Positions 1-11,250 of a DNA stretch of 64,000 bases are shown piece by piece (positions within the stretch are counted from its first letter, which is position 1; every line of letters starts with the position of its first letter). Source of the DNA: Sesamum alatum (taxonomy: Eukaryota; Streptophyta; Magnoliopsida; Lamiales; Pedaliaceae); contig JACGWO010000011.1 of the NCBI GenBank assembly GCA_034509735.1, positions 12,185,866 to 12,249,865 on the forward strand, read 5' to 3'. The notes under the pieces are model-generated. The model ran no database searches. It saw only the letters and a list, made by a program, of their open reading frames with translations, and was not told the DNA's origin. Both the position numbers and the translations under genes were made by a program.

Positions 1-1304
1 AGTATCCCTTTTGTGGCCTTAGCATCAAATTTTCCTTTGTTGGGTCGTGTATTAGTTGCAAAACACAGGGTTCCAAAGATTGTCATATGTTCATAGTAGG
101 TTCCTTATTATGCAGTACTGAATATGGAGATTTCCAATTTAATGTTTGAGTGGGTAATCTATTTACAATGTAAGTGGCTGTGACTAAGGCTTCGGACCAA
201 AACATACTAGGGACGTTAGATTGGAAAATCAAGGCCCTTGCTATTTCCAAGATATGTTTATGTTTTCTTTCAACTATTTCGTTCTGTTGTGGTGTGTATA
301 CATGTGCCTTTTGATGTAGTATACCTTCTTTATGCATAAAATCTTGACAATCATGGCTGATAAATTCAGTGCCATTGTCACTTCTAAAAGCCTTGATCCT
401 TTTGTTAAATTGTGTAAGGACCATCTTATGGAATCGTTTTTAAGATAGGAAGTGCTTGCCCTTTATTTTTCATAAGAAATGTCCAAGTACTCCTACTACA
501 ATCATCTACCAAAGTAAGCATGTACGTGCATTGAGATAAGGAGTGCTGATTGTAAGGCCCCCATATGTTTATGTGGACAAGATCAAACACATCATCAACT
601 TTATTTTGACTAACAGGAAAACTCAATCTATGTTGTTTTGCCAACGGACAGACTTCACACATGTCTAAGGTTATTTTATTTCCTTTCAGAAAATGCAAAT
701 GATTCAATACAAGTGTAGAGGTGTGTCCCAGCCTCTTGTGCCAAAAATTAACATTGTCTGTATTAACAGTAAGTCCTATCTCATTAGAGAGCTGTTCATA
801 GTGACTAATAGTATGCGGTTTGAAAGAATCAACATCAAGAATGTATAGTTTCCCCATCACCCTTCCTACAGCCATAATCTTGTTATCACAGTGTGAAGGG
901 AAGAACCTGAAGCATATGTTGGCATTATCACATAATTTGTTTACTGATAACAGATTGAATTTTAGTGTGGAAACATGCAATACATCATCAAGTTTCAGGT
1001 CATTTTGCAATGCAACTGTTCCAATAGTTTCTACCCTTTGTTTTGAGCCATCAACTAAGTGCACATACATAGCAGAATGTCTTCTAGCAGAACGTTTAAA
1101 CATACCAATGTCATTACACATATGTGAGGTTGCCCCACTATCAATTATCCATGCTTTTGAACATTCAGTAACAGAATAAGACAGATATTTACCTGCATAG
1201 CTGTCAAACTCTTCAAAACTGTCATCTGAATGTTCTTCCTCATTCTTTTCCAGCAGCCTTCTCAGTCTTGTTCTGAGGTATTCTGAGATTGCTTCTTCAT
1301 CCAT
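1..1304 (-). pseudogene. pol: Copia pol: protease, GAG-pre-integrase and integrase, frameshifted
   Basis: The open stretch 426-1304 carries the aspartic protease motif AWIIDSGATSHMCND, the GAG-pre-integrase motif FWHKRLGHTS with the CEVCPLAKQ zinc-binding tail, and the start of the integrase core (VHINIWGPYN, LVDDCSRSTWTFLM). A one-base shift near 425 moves the reading to 83-424, which has RSDNGTEF (second catalytic Asp), the QQNEIVERKHKHILEIAR helix containing the catalytic Glu, and the copia signature IVNRLPT. Another shift near 85 precedes FGTLCFATNTRPNKGKFDAK, which runs off the window. Domain order and motifs make the copia assignment firm. Confidence 0.9.
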
Positions 1305-1394
1305 GGCATTCTCAACAGATTCTGCATCTGTAGTCAGGCTTGCAGTCGAGCTTAAAATTCTACTTGTGCTGGATGATCCTTTCTTACGTTATTC

Positions 1395-2274
1395 AATCAG
1401 CCCCTTGTACAAGTCAGGGTAGCCTTAAATTTCAAAGCACTGCTCCTTTGTGTGTCCATTCTTTTTGCAGTGTAAACAATACAACGCCCTATTTCGCAGT
1501 CCTTTTTTTCCATTGTTCCTTACCATTAGTTTTCTGGAAGCCTTTAGCTTGCATTGCCATATTTTGGGAGGAAGCTGCATATTGGGAGCTCACCTCCCTA
1601 TGCCTTTCAACTCTTAATACTATGGCGTATGCTTTAGAAACACTCGGTAGAGGCTCCATCATTAAAATCTGGTTCCGAATGTTGTCAAAAGAGTCATCAA
1701 GTCCCATTAGAAATTGCGTGAGACGATCTTGTTGATACAAATATGCTATTTCTTTGGAAGCTCCCCCGCTACTAGACGGAATCGCCACCAAACAATTTAG
1801 TTCATCCCATAGGGTTTTCAAATTTATCAAAATATGCGGACACTATGAGATCCCCTTGTGTTGCAAATGCAATTTCCCTCTGCAACTGATAGACCATGGG
1901 CCACTACTAACCCCATACCTTGTTTCCAATTCCACCCATAAATCCCTGGTTGTCTCAATATACAAGAAGGATTCCACGATGTCCTTAGACATCGAATTGA
2001 GCAGCCAAGAAATCACCATATTGTCAGCTCTTTCCCATTGTTCGAAGTTGTCCGCTGATTCATCAGGTTTCTGATTTTTTCCAGTAATGAAGCGCAGCTT
2101 CATTTTCGCCTTCAGGGCAATCTTAATTGCACGGCTCCATGCAAGAAAATTGTTTCCATTGAGAAGATTCGTAACCAAGATTGTACCTGGAGTATCACTT
2201 GTCTGAACTTTTAAGATATCTAGATCCACCTCCACTTTCTTGCCCTTATCTTCACGCTTGGGAGGGCTTGCCAT
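1395..2274 (-). pseudogene. gag: Copia gag (UBN2-type capsid plus zinc knuckle), degraded
   Basis: The reading starts at an ATG at 2274 (MASPPKREDKGKKVEVD) a short way after the primer binding site. The capsid motif LLNGNNFLAWSRAIKIAL is followed by WERADNMVISWLLNS and the helix LWVELETRYGVSSGP, typical of the UBN2/retrotran_gag family of plant copia elements. The frame is lost near 1912 and regained near 1820 by one-base changes, and continues through LWDELNCL, QFLMGLDDSFDNIRNQIL and a CX2CX4HX4C knuckle (CLHCKKNGHTKEQC) at 1437-1478. A stop follows four codons later. The product would form the virus-like particle that packages element RNA; this copy cannot produce it whole. Confidence 0.88.
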
Positions 2275-2354
2275 TGTTAGGGTTTTCCTATCGATTCTGA
2301 GCTATTTCTATGGTTAATTTGAGGAAGCGAAAGTACCAGAGACCATCAGTTGAT

Positions 2355-2367
2355 GGCTCTGATACCA
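2355..2367 (-). promoter_or_regulatory. Primer binding site for initiator tRNA-Met
   Basis: On the minus strand this reads TGGTATCAGAGCC, the standard plant copia site complementary to the 3' end of initiator tRNA-Met. It directly follows the LTR end and fixes both the orientation and the LTR boundary. Confidence 0.9.
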
Positions 2368-2578
2368 TGAAAGCTTGAGAGAATGAAAAATGGAGTTTGC
2401 GCGGCCATGGTTTCTAAAAGAAGGAGAGAAAATTTCTTTTATTCATCGATTCTTCTTTCACAAAGATATAGAGCTGTATTTATAGACGTATTAACACTTC
2501 TAACTACTGCTTAACCACCTAACCGCTAATTAACAACCTAACAACTGCTTAGCTCAACAAACTAACTGGTAAAACACA
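2368..2578 (-). repeat. 5' LTR of the copia element (about 211 bp)
   Basis: The repeat abuts the primer binding site at 2367/2368 and has TG...CA ends (minus-strand start TGTGTTTTACC, end in TTTCA). A TATAAATA box lies on the minus strand at 2477-2484, the likely promoter for the genomic RNA. The outer boundary at 2578 is inferred from the TG/CA rule because the partner LTR lies outside the window. Confidence 0.7.
2475..2486 (-). promoter_or_regulatory. TATA box of the copia LTR
   Basis: TATAAATA on the minus strand (2484 down to 2477), about 110 bp upstream of the primer binding site, in the position expected for the U3 promoter of a short LTR. Confidence 0.5.
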
Positions 2579-2973
2579 TTCTCACTTAAAGAGTTGCTAG
2601 TGCGCTTTAAATACATATGAGTGTGCATTATGAAAAGAAACGTGTTCGGACTTCCTAAAGCTAAAAGTGCTGATGATACAAATGCGTCTTCTCTATTTTA
2701 GCCAATTTGCTCACTTATTTTATTGTACTAAGTTGATCGGAGAAAAATTGTTAATTTACTTAATATGAAAATATAATTATACAATTGGAATTTAATCTAT
2801 AATTAATCTGTTAGTATACAATTCTTTTAAAAATCTTACTTTTAATTGTTATCATTTTAATAATGTTTATTTACCATTTGACTTTTCTTATTTTCGTAAT
2901 ATAAATAATACGTCATATATATTTATTTATTTGTTTTTTATGCATATCTTTTTGTTTCTGAATGTTTTTTAAA
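2579..2973. other. AT-rich spacer, nothing recognised
   Basis: No coding potential, RNA gene or clear repeat end was seen between the copia LTR and the MULE at 2984. Confidence 0.5.
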
Positions 2974-3285
2974 GTGATTAATAGGGGAAAAGAATTTAGT
3001 CCATTAACTTCGCTCGAATTCACTTTTAGTACACTAACTATGTCAATTTTCATTTTTCTACACTATATTGTAATTTTATTTCAATTAAGTTCAATTGAGG
3101 GTTTATTGTAAATTGACCGGAATATGATGATGTGGCCAGGTGTTGCTTATGTATCCGGCAAAATTAACCATATCAGCACGTGATGTAGTTAAAATTATAA
3201 GTGGCAGATGATGTGGCTAAATCTTACTTCCAACATGATTAATTGTATATAAGTAATATAATAAAGATTAAAAAAAGAATCCCTA

Positions 3286-3480
3286 CCCACCCAACCCCCT
3301 CCCCTCCGTCCACCTGCGCCGCCCTCCATCTCCCATAGGAGGGGGGCGGCGTCGCCCCCTAGCACCATTGGACGACTCACCGTCGCCTAGTGCACCTAGG
3401 GGCGACGTGCGGTCGGCCCCTCTATTGGGTGCCGCGGGGGGGGGGGGGGGAGGGGGGGAGATGGGGGTGGTGGTGAGGGG
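3286..3480. repeat. GC-rich low-complexity core with G15 tract
   Basis: A C-rich then G-rich stretch in an otherwise AT-rich MULE, including 15 consecutive G at 3436-3450 followed by further G runs. It could fold into G-quadruplex structures. The translation is low complexity and not a convincing gene. Similar cores occur near 17041, 30300 and 60815. Confidence 0.6.
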
Positions 3481-3734
3481 ATTGGGTAGGTTAGGGAATA
3501 TAATTTTTTTTTAAAATTTGTATTATATCTTAATTTTATTTTAATTTATATATTATAAAATTTTATAGGCATAAATAAAATTTATAAAATATGGATTATT
3601 ATATATATTTATATTATTTATTTTTTATAAAATAAATTTTATGTATTTTTAATTTTATAATTAAATAAAATAATTATTTAAAACAAAATAAAATTATTTA
3701 TAGTTATATATAACTTTATGTATTCTTTTATCTA

Positions 3735-3820
3735 TATAATCTGTAATTATTTATAAAATAATAATATTATGTATTTATTATAAAATAATAATATAATGTA
3801 TTTATTATAAAATAATAATC
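3735..3820. repeat. 27-bp AT-rich tandem repeat
   Basis: The unit ATGTATTTATTATAAAATAAT recurs with a period near 27 bp (about two full copies and a partial), inside the MULE. Confidence 0.5.
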
Positions 3821-4198
3821 AATTTTTATACTCTATAAGTATTTATAAAATAATTATTTATAGTTATCTATAATTTTAATTTATTTATTTTTTATTGTGT
3901 CGATAATATATTTAAATATTTTTTTTGGAAGTTGGTATATTAAGTTATATATTTTATTTTAATTTATTAATACCTTTTAAAGTGTTTAAGATTATTTATT
4001 ACATGCATGCAGGGATGACGTGTCACGAAAGGTTATAAATAAAAAAAAATAATTCTATGCTTTTTTCATAAAATAGATTTTATGTATTCTTTTATCTATA
4101 ATTTCATAAATAATAAATATTTTTTATTTATAATTTTAAAAATAATTTTATGTATTTTTTATAAAATAATAATTAATTTTTATAATATATAAATATTT

Positions 4199-4381
4199 AT
4201 TGCCACATGGGATAAAAAATAATCCACTTCAAGTGCCAGGTCATTTTTATTGCCATATGGAATAAAAAAAATATCCATTTCAAGTGCCAAGTCATATTTA
4301 ATGCACATGGGATAAAAAAATCACAAATATTGCCAAGTCAAGTGCCACATCATATGTTTGTGCCACATGGGATAAAAATTC
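4199..4381. repeat. Tandem repeat, unit about 55-60 bp
   Basis: Diverged copies of TGCCACATGGGATAAAAA followed by CAAGTGCCAGGTCAT recur three to four times near the right end of the MULE at 2984-4560. Subterminal tandem repeats are common in MULEs. Confidence 0.6.
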
Positions 4382-4570
4382 CCCAAAATTTTCAGCATGT
4401 GAGGTGCACATGCTCTTTATCGGCCGAAAAAGCATATTCCGACGACCGGTGTACTTAATTGCAGCAATTGTGCAAGATAATGTAGAAAATTGAAACTTGA
4501 CATAGTTAGTGTACTAAAATTGAATTCGAGCCAAGTTAATAGACTAATTTTTTTTTTCCCGTGATTAATA

Positions 4571-5137
4571 TACCAATTGTTAGTTATATTTAAGAAAAAC
4601 ATAATTCAAGTTGAATAACACTTTAGTACCAAAATGATTATATTTTACATCTATAGGTCCAATAGTTATGTTAATTATATTTCAATAGCAACTACTATAT
4701 TTAAATTTTAAATTTAGTTATTTATTATAATGTTGTCTACACTATTCTTCTATCTCTGCCCATTTCAATCGTTTTTATTGTTATTTTACTTTCATGATAT
4801 TGTGAAGAGATAAACAAAACTAATATATACTTTCATCTTAAAAAAAGTACTTATTAAATTATGCTCATCTTTTAGTTCTATTCAAAATAAAATAAAAATT
4901 TAATTCATTTTGAATTCCATCTTGATAATTAAATTTATTATATATTTATCTAATCCGATCGATTGCGTGAAAGCTACTCTGGAGACTGGGCACTAATACG
5001 AGTTACCTGCTCAGGTAATGAAGATAAGTGCTTCCCACATGAATTACCGCGAGGGTCAGCTACCCAACTATCTTTTAGAAATAAATACCGTTACTGTATA
5101 AGTGGGTCTGATTGTGAAAGACCTCATAAGTTCGAAT
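4571..5137. other. Spacer between MULE and CACTA element
   Basis: AT-rich to about 4955. Then comes about 180 bp of more balanced composition (4960-5137) that looks like part of an unidentified repeat and is cut by the CACTA end. The open frame across this junction runs into the transposon and is not a gene. Confidence 0.4.
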
Positions 5138-5984
5138 TAACACTACAAAAAAATGGGGGAATTGGTATGGATTGGGACGATAGTTCTAAATTCTGGTCCA
5201 AATTGAAATTGACCGTTCCTCGTACTGCGCCAATCAATGGGTTCCCAATTGTAGTCCTACAACCATTCCAAAAAGGGGACGAAAATATTTTGGCATTCCA
5301 TTTGAAACACATATGTGGCACTTGGAATAGTTGTGTGACCTAAAAACACTACCATTCCTACCCTTGTTCCAAAGACCGTTACGAATTGGAACATTTGGCT
5401 GACCGTTCCAAAATGTAGTGCTAAATGAGACTGTTTTACACCTAATGTAAACATTGTAATGTAATGACTGTTCCTAATTGTGGGACTTATGAAAACTAAA
5501 TTAGAGTTGCAAGGACTGTCCTAAAATTTGTACTATCAGGAACAGTCCGTGTACATAACAGATTATGTATTCCGAGTATCATTCCAAATATACTTCAACA
5601 ACTATATTTTAACGGGTATCTTAGTGTTCGTGTTTTCGCTCTTGAGCCCGTTCCTAATGCTAAAGCAACGGCTATATTTTAACTTCTAGTTTTGGTGTTC
5701 CAAATAATATTGCAATGCTCATTCCAATATTTTTGTGATATATGTCCAATTCATTTTTTTTTTCTTCTTACTCTCTGTCCAATTCATTTCTTCTACCTCC
5801 CTTTCTTGCATTTTTATACGTAAAATAAAAAATATCAATAATCTTCGCTAAATTTGTATTGATCTTTGAAGGTGTTTTGTTCAGGTAACAAGTTGAAACC
5901 CTTTAATGGTTGTATATATAAATTGGTTCTGCTTATTTAATTACTTTTGTGAATTGCTTGTGTATATGATCGAGACCTGTTGGT

Positions 5985-6844
5985 GTGATGCCGGAGTTTG
6001 AGGATGGTGTTACTGCATTTCTAAAATGGGCCAAGTCTTAGTGTGCATATATGGAAGGGAGAAGATTAAGTGTCTGTGCTGAAGTGCAAAAACAAAAGGT
6101 TCAAAACACTAGACGAGGTAAATTTCGACTTGTATATGAAAGGGTTTATGTTAGAGTATTATAATTAGAATTTTCATGGTGAGGATAGAGTGCAGGAATA
6201 CTTTGATGCATTGACCGTGCCCTCTATTCAGCAGCAGCAAACGCCAGCCGTTCAGGAGGAGGGTAGTTCGCATTGGGGTGATGCGGCCCATATGGATTAG
6301 GCGCAGAGGTTGGTTTTCGATGCCGCTGGGCCGTCTTTCGGGGCTTCTTATAACCAGGAGGGTGTGCCTGATGATGATACTAGGTATTGTCCTTCTGATG
6401 TCGGGCCTAGTTCATATTACGGTGAGGGGCCCTATACACCCTCGTTATCACATCGTTGATGCCAAATTTCAAAAAAAGCTCTATCAAAAGAATGAACTAT
6501 TCATACTAACGCAACAAGCAGTACAAGTCTACTATGCGGATTACCCGAGCATGAAGAGAGACAAAGTCGACTGAAAAGCGTTTTGCAAAATCAAAGCTCG
6601 AAGAGTAATTGATTACTCGCGATGGATCGGGTCGCATATCAGATAGATGAAGTCATACCTACTCCAGATGTTGGAACAGATAATCCAACGTACGAACTTC
6701 ATGATCCAGCTGGTATACAGTTGTCGTTGATCTACCCATGTCACAACATGGAGCAGGTACATCCCGCTCGCCAAATGGTGAATCCGATGATCAAGATGAT
6801 GAAGATAGCTTTGACGAGGCTGAAACTGAGGAAGAGATTTATTA
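5985..6844 (+). pseudogene. tnpD: tnpD-type CACTA transposase, internally deleted and interrupted
   Basis: About 5985-6455 reads as the N-terminal transposase-associated domain (FEDGVTAFLKWAKS, later TLDEVNFDLYMKGF, FHGEDRVQEYFDAL, then HWGDAAHMD and AQRLVFDAAGPSFGASY) with one shift and two stops. At about 6456 it passes straight into the family's C-terminal part (VQVYYADYPSMKRDKVDWK-like, then a tail rich in Asp/Glu ending near 6844). The central RNase-H-like catalytic domain (Transposase_21) that normally lies between is absent. This is a typical internal-deletion derivative; the product could not cut or join DNA. Confidence 0.75.
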
Positions 6845-6949
6845 AGCATGTAGTGCTTAATTATCTTTTAAATGCATAACGAAAATACCTTAGTTTATAC
6901 ACTGTATTAATTATAATTTTTTTATGAAATAATATAACTTTGAAACGGT

Positions 6950-7460
6950 GTTTTTTTTTTTTCAATAGGACCATTCCTAAATAGTAGCAACACAATTTAT
7001 GTTTGGCGCGTTTTGGTTAAGAGAATAAAATTTAAAAATTAGAACGGTCAATATATATGACGACCGTTCCTATCACAGTTACAAGTTTTCAATTAGGCGC
7101 CCAATGAGAAAATAGGTTGGAAATTTGAAACTAGGAAAGGTCCAAATATTTCAATGACTATTTCTATCACAGTTACAAGTTTTCAATGAGGCGCCCAATG
7201 AAAAAATAGGTGGAAAATTTGAAAGTAGGAATGGTCCAAATATTTCAATAACCGTTTCAATTGTGGGTCCAAATTTTTGATTTGCCGCCTTCTGAAAAAT
7301 TGGTGGGAAAATTAAATTTTGGAGCGGTTACTTTATGTTCAACCGTTCTATTCATCGCATTTGAAAGACCATTCCTATATGTAATCATGAACCGCTCCTA
7401 AGATATTATTATAACTTACCGTTCCTAAGTTAATAGACAACCGTTCCAAATTGTGTTCCT
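6950..7460. repeat. Internal array of CACTA-type CCGTTCC/GGAACGG motifs
   Basis: Copies of the subterminal motif, in both orientations and with single-base variants, are spaced through this stretch between the tnpD and tnpA remnants. In En/Spm such motifs bind TnpA and pair the ends; an internal array is less usual. Confidence 0.6.
7064..7258. repeat. Two-copy tandem repeat, unit about 98 bp
   Basis: A unit containing TATCACAGTTACAAGTTTTC, AGGCGCCCAATGA and GGTCCAAATATTTCAAT occurs twice in a row with a few substitutions. Confidence 0.75.
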
Positions 7461-8237
7461 GTAATGTATATTTTACCTAATTGTGAGGATATCTCAACAT
7501 CCGTAAGCCGAATTGACACCAAACTTAACACATACAAGATTATGAACAAGATTTAATATTTAATTGTCTGATTTTCAATCCTATGGCCAGATTGAAGTAT
7601 GCAATGGTTCTTATGATGACGAATTTTAACCGGAAATGATATCGATATCCGCACACCCAAAATTTTCAAAACTACATATAATATATTCTTTTGTGTGCTA
7701 AATCATATCTAACGATCTGATTAGGCGATGCAGTATAACAATATAGGATGCTAGTTACATCTGTGAAACACTAACAAATTTAAATATACCAATATACTTC
7801 ATATTGTGAACATATACCAATCTCATGGAATATATTTTATGTTTCCATTTGTCTTAATCAACACATTGTATACTTTTCTTTGTTCTTTAATGTGCCGGAA
7901 CGGATTTTTTTTTTATTTCTTAGAAAATGAATTAAATTTTTCATCATATTAGGAACGAGTTGATCCACAATAGGAACGGTTACAACATAAAAATCCTTTT
8001 ACAACGTCGTTTTGTCAATTTTGGAACAGTCATTGGTCCAACTTTACAAATAAATGACTGTTCCTACTTATTTTAATATAAATCAAATAGAGTAAAATGT
8101 CGTCGTTTTAAGGACAAACGATGTCATTTTTTTTAATATTGGACCTGTCATTGGAACAATCATCTTAATTTCTAACCATTCAAAAATATTTATATATAAA
8201 TCTGCTCCTTAGCAGTTTTTTTTTTATCTCCCCTCAC

Positions 8238-8240
<3 letters not shown>

Positions 8241-8313
<73 letters not shown>
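8241..8313. repeat. (TC)n microsatellite, about 36 units
   Basis: Uninterrupted TC dinucleotides followed by more pyrimidine-rich sequence. It lies just upstream of the tnpA region and may be leader sequence of that transcript. The Arg/Glu-repeat frame on the other strand is an artefact of the repeat. Confidence 0.95.
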
Positions 8314-8326
<13 letters not shown>

Positions 8327-8330
8327 CCCT

Positions 8331-8500
8331 CCACCGATTCCATCCGCCACCGCCCGCATCTGGACGGCACCGCCCCGCGCTCTCACCACCGTACCCTTTC
8401 AATCGCCACCGTCCCGCACTCTCGACACCGTCCTCTTTCAATCGCCACCGTCCCCGTGCTCTTGCCTCCGCCCTCACCACCGCCTCTGCTAGCAAGTAGG
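8331..8500 (+). repeat. GC-rich tandem motif, possible 5' leader exon of tnpA
   Basis: A roughly 33-bp unit (CTTTCAATCGCCACCGTCCC and variants) is repeated about three times. The frame is Pro/His/Arg-rich and resembles no known domain. It ends at TAGCAAGTAGGG, which could be a splice donor region before the T-rich stretch that follows. Confidence 0.4.
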
Positions 8501-8513
8501 GTTTCGGAAAACC

Positions 8514-9744
8514 CTTTCTTTATTTTTCTATTTTGGGAATTTTCTAAAATTGCATGTCCATTTTCTGTAATTTTTGACTCGTTTCTGGGCATTTTTTCAT
8601 AATAGTATGTAATTTTTGACTCGTTTCTGGGCATTTTTCTGTAATTGGATGCAATTTTTGTGCATTTTTTGTAATTGTAGAGACTTAGATGTAATTTGTG
8701 GAATTGTATACAATTGGTTGTAATTTCTGTAATTTTTATAACATTGTTGTTGATACTGTTGCTGAAAATTGTATGTAATTTTGCTGGAATCTTTGTGAAT
8801 ATTCTGATATTTTTGTGAATTTTATGGAATTGGTATCCATTTAATGGAATTTCTGTAATTTTCTCTTATGTTTGTGAATTTTCTACAATCTGTGTGCATT
8901 TTCTATAATTTCTGTGAATTTTTATGTTAAATTCAAAAATTGATGTCAATAAATAGAAAAATATAGGATATTTATAATAATTATAAATTTAAGATAATTA
9001 TTAGAAAATTCTGAAAATATTTTTCGATAAAATTCTTTTTTTTTAACAAAATTTTCAGTTATTTTTAAAAATATTTTCACAATTTTTAAAATATTTTTTA
9101 TTATTTTAAAAATTATTTTCTATTATTTTTAAAAAATTCTGTTACAATATTACTGTAAATTTTGTTTTGTTTTTTCTGTTATTAAGAAAAAAACATTATG
9201 TTTTTATTTACAATTTTTTTATTTATTTTTTGTTATTTTAAAAAAAATCCTGCTATTTTTTATTTTTTTTAATTATCTTTAAAATTATTTTCTATTATTT
9301 TTTTAAAAAAAATATGTTATTTTTTAAAAAAGTCCTGTTATTTTTTAGAAAATTCTGTTGTGTACTTATCATTATAAAACTTATCATAATTGCAATAATC
9401 ATGAAATGTTGGGACTTAGTAATCATTTTAGGATTTAGTATACATTTTAGGATTATAATGTATTAGATTGTCGGAAATTTTCTAATAAACTTAAAATGTA
9501 TTAGATTAATTTTGGAAGTTAGTATACATTGTATGGAAAATAATCTAGCAATTACGGACTTAATATACAATTTTGGGATTTAGTATACAATTTACGAAAA
9601 AAAAATTTAGATTTAGTATACATATTAGAAAATTTTTTGAGGATAAGATTAATTACATAATTATTAAAAAATTTAGATAATTATTAGAAAAAATTGTTAA
9701 TTACATATTTTGTAAAATTCATAAAACTAATATTTTGAAAAAAA
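8514..9744 (+). other. T-rich, intron-like stretch inside the CACTA element
   Basis: Strongly T-rich on the plus strand (many TTTTTGTAATT, TTTTCTGTAATT and TATTTTTAAAA runs) with no coding signal. Position and composition suit a long 5' intron of the tnpA transcript; no transcript evidence is available. Confidence 0.4.
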
Positions 9745-11250
9745 TTGTGGATCATGTCTAGTAGGGATTTGCCTCCTCGAGGAGGTGGACGTACTCATGG
9801 CCATGGCCATGGCAGCGCTCGTGCCCTGTCGGTTCCTCAACCGACGGGTGCTGCTTCCCAAGTTGAGGAAGCAACCTTTCGACCAACCCCACCACCACCA
9901 TCGGCTGAGCAGTCAGCTGCCGCATCGGTGACGGATCTGGAGGTAGATCTGTCTACTCCTGTACCGACCGTAGAGGAGGCCGGACCATCTACTCCCGCAT
10001 CGGCGGCAGATCCAACCCGTCCATGGGTTGCACCACGCCCACTTGCACCACCAGTCCCCCCCACTATCCGCGCGCTGGTATATCACCCTCGCCGATGCCA
10101 GGTATAATTTTTTTAAGAATATTTTCGTTATTCATTTGGATTTTTTTTTGTAAACACTAATTAATATGTAATTTCAGGGCTGAGCGCAAGATACCCGAGT
10201 GCATGTACACGGTAGTGCGAGGACATTATCCCTACCTTGGGGATGTTTACGCCAGGTGCCACCAGAGCACCAATACTTCTGTTTCGAGAGTTTGAAGGTA
10301 ATTTTATTTTAATTTCTGTTTAATGGTATAAATTGAATTTTTTGTAATATATTTTAACAATTTCTTTCGCATATTCCACATGTTTGCGGGGAAGTTCATT
10401 CGCAAGCGCTTCACTCTCGCCAGACAGTCTCAGGTGAAGTCGTTGTGGCTGGCGAACGAGGTATGGCGGCAGCTCTAGCTGTACTGGGACAACAAGGAGT
10501 TCAAGGCCAAGACCGCCAAGAACAAGGCCAACCGGTTGGCCAACCCCACGACATCCTCTCCTGTCTACCGCAGGGGTTCTTCCTCAGTCGGCATGCACAA
10601 GAGGGAGATGGTAAGTAATTTATTTTTTTTAGAGCATTCATCAATATTAAATAAAAACTTGACTAATTATTACTTTCTTGTAAAGGAGGCACAACTCGGT
10701 TGGCCAGTCAACCAGATGGAGTTATTCTCCAGCTGCTACAAGAAGAAGGCCGACGGCGGCTGGAGCAGGCCAAGGGCAGTGGAGGTGGCATTAAGTACTT
10801 AATTATACTTTAATTTTTGGCTGTAATGATAATAATTTGCTTTGTTTTGCAGGAGACGTTCCAGAAGCTGCTGGAGGATCACCAACCTCAGGCCACAGCT
10901 GATCCTCGGGGTATTTCGGCCGAATCGGAGGGCTCGATGGCTATGAACGAACAAGATCTGTGGCTAGCAGCAACCGGGGTAAGAACAATGGTCAGATATT
11001 CGGTCTTGGTTTTGAGGCCCACGGTCTTAGCTAGACCTATACATCGCCATCGCCACCACCGCCACCACCAGCGTCACCGTCGGACATGGAGGATCGGATG
11101 GTCCGACTCGAGACAATGATGGTCGAGATGATGGCTATGATGAAGTCCATGCAGACCAATAACTTCGCTGTCGGCCCGTCACAGCCTCCGACAGACCCCC
11201 ATGCTCCAAACGCTGCCGACATAGACTATGACGAGGGGGATGAGGTGTAG
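9745..11250 (+). pseudogene. tnpA: tnpA-type CACTA protein (Transposase_24-like), multi-exon, degraded
   Basis: The first exon begins at ATGTCTAGTAGG (9754; an upstream in-frame ATG is at 9745), is Pro/Ala-rich, and ends at a CAG/GTATAA donor (10101/10102). Later exons lie at about 10178-10297, to 10610 (ATG/GTAAGT donor), from 10686 (TAAAG acceptor) and 10853-11250 (TTTTGCAG acceptor). Conserved motifs of the plant Ptta/En/Spm family appear in order: EFKAKTAKNKANRLAN, GSSSVGMHKREM, then a Trp-rich step with DGGWSRPRAVEV, ETFQKLL and IFGLGF. The end has a Met-rich amphipathic helix and the acidic tail ADIDYDEGDEV. An in-frame stop (QL*LYW) and a shift near 10980 disable it. TnpA of En/Spm binds subterminal motifs and aids transposition. 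Confidence 0.75.

Larger units (their letters stand above)
1..2578 (-). mobile_element. Ty1/copia LTR retrotransposon, 5' part, truncated by the window edge
   Basis: On the minus strand, reading from 2578 towards 1, the order is LTR, primer binding site, gag with zinc knuckle, protease, GAG-pre-integrase and integrase. Protease and integrase preceding reverse transcriptase is the Ty1/copia order. Reverse transcriptase, RNase H and the 3' LTR would lie left of base 1. Several frameshifts and stops show the copy cannot make its polyprotein. The GTTTTACCAG side of the LTR borders AT-rich DNA with no recognisable gene. Confidence 0.9.
2984..4560. mobile_element. Non-autonomous Mutator-like element (MULE) with 10-bp target duplication
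   Basis: The ends are inverted repeats of about 90 bp: the left begins GGGGAAAAGAATTTAGTCC, and the right (about 4470-4560) reads GGGAAAAAAAAAATTAGTC on the reverse strand; they stay similar through a block containing TTTTAGTACACTAACTATGT. GTGATTAATA occurs directly on both sides (2974-2983 and 4561-4570). A 9-11 bp duplication with long inverted repeats is the Mutator hallmark. The interior holds no transposase; it has a GC-rich patch at 3290-3480, very AT-rich DNA, and a tandem repeat near the right end. Confidence 0.85.

Noticed and set aside
820..1735. Open frames on the plus strand (820-1179, 1340-1735)
   Set aside because: They lie opposite the copia gag-pol, whose minus-strand translation shows clear protease, integrase and knuckle motifs.
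2355..2367. tRNA-Met gene
   Set aside because: Only the 13-base complement to the tRNA 3' end is present; it is a retrotransposon primer site.
4963..5343. 126-residue frame crossing the CACTA left end
   Set aside because: It runs from unrelated flank into the transposon's noncoding subterminal array, so the frame is fortuitous.
8190..8634. Arg/Glu-rich frames on the minus strand and a His/Pro-rich frame on the plus strand
   Set aside because: Translation of the (TC)n microsatellite and neighbouring tandem repeats; no domain.
10817..11222. Frame with a run of alternating His and Arg (plus) and a Gly/Asp-rich frame (minus)
   Set aside because: Out-of-frame readings of the Pro-rich and Met-rich tnpA exon, which is recognisable in the correct frame.
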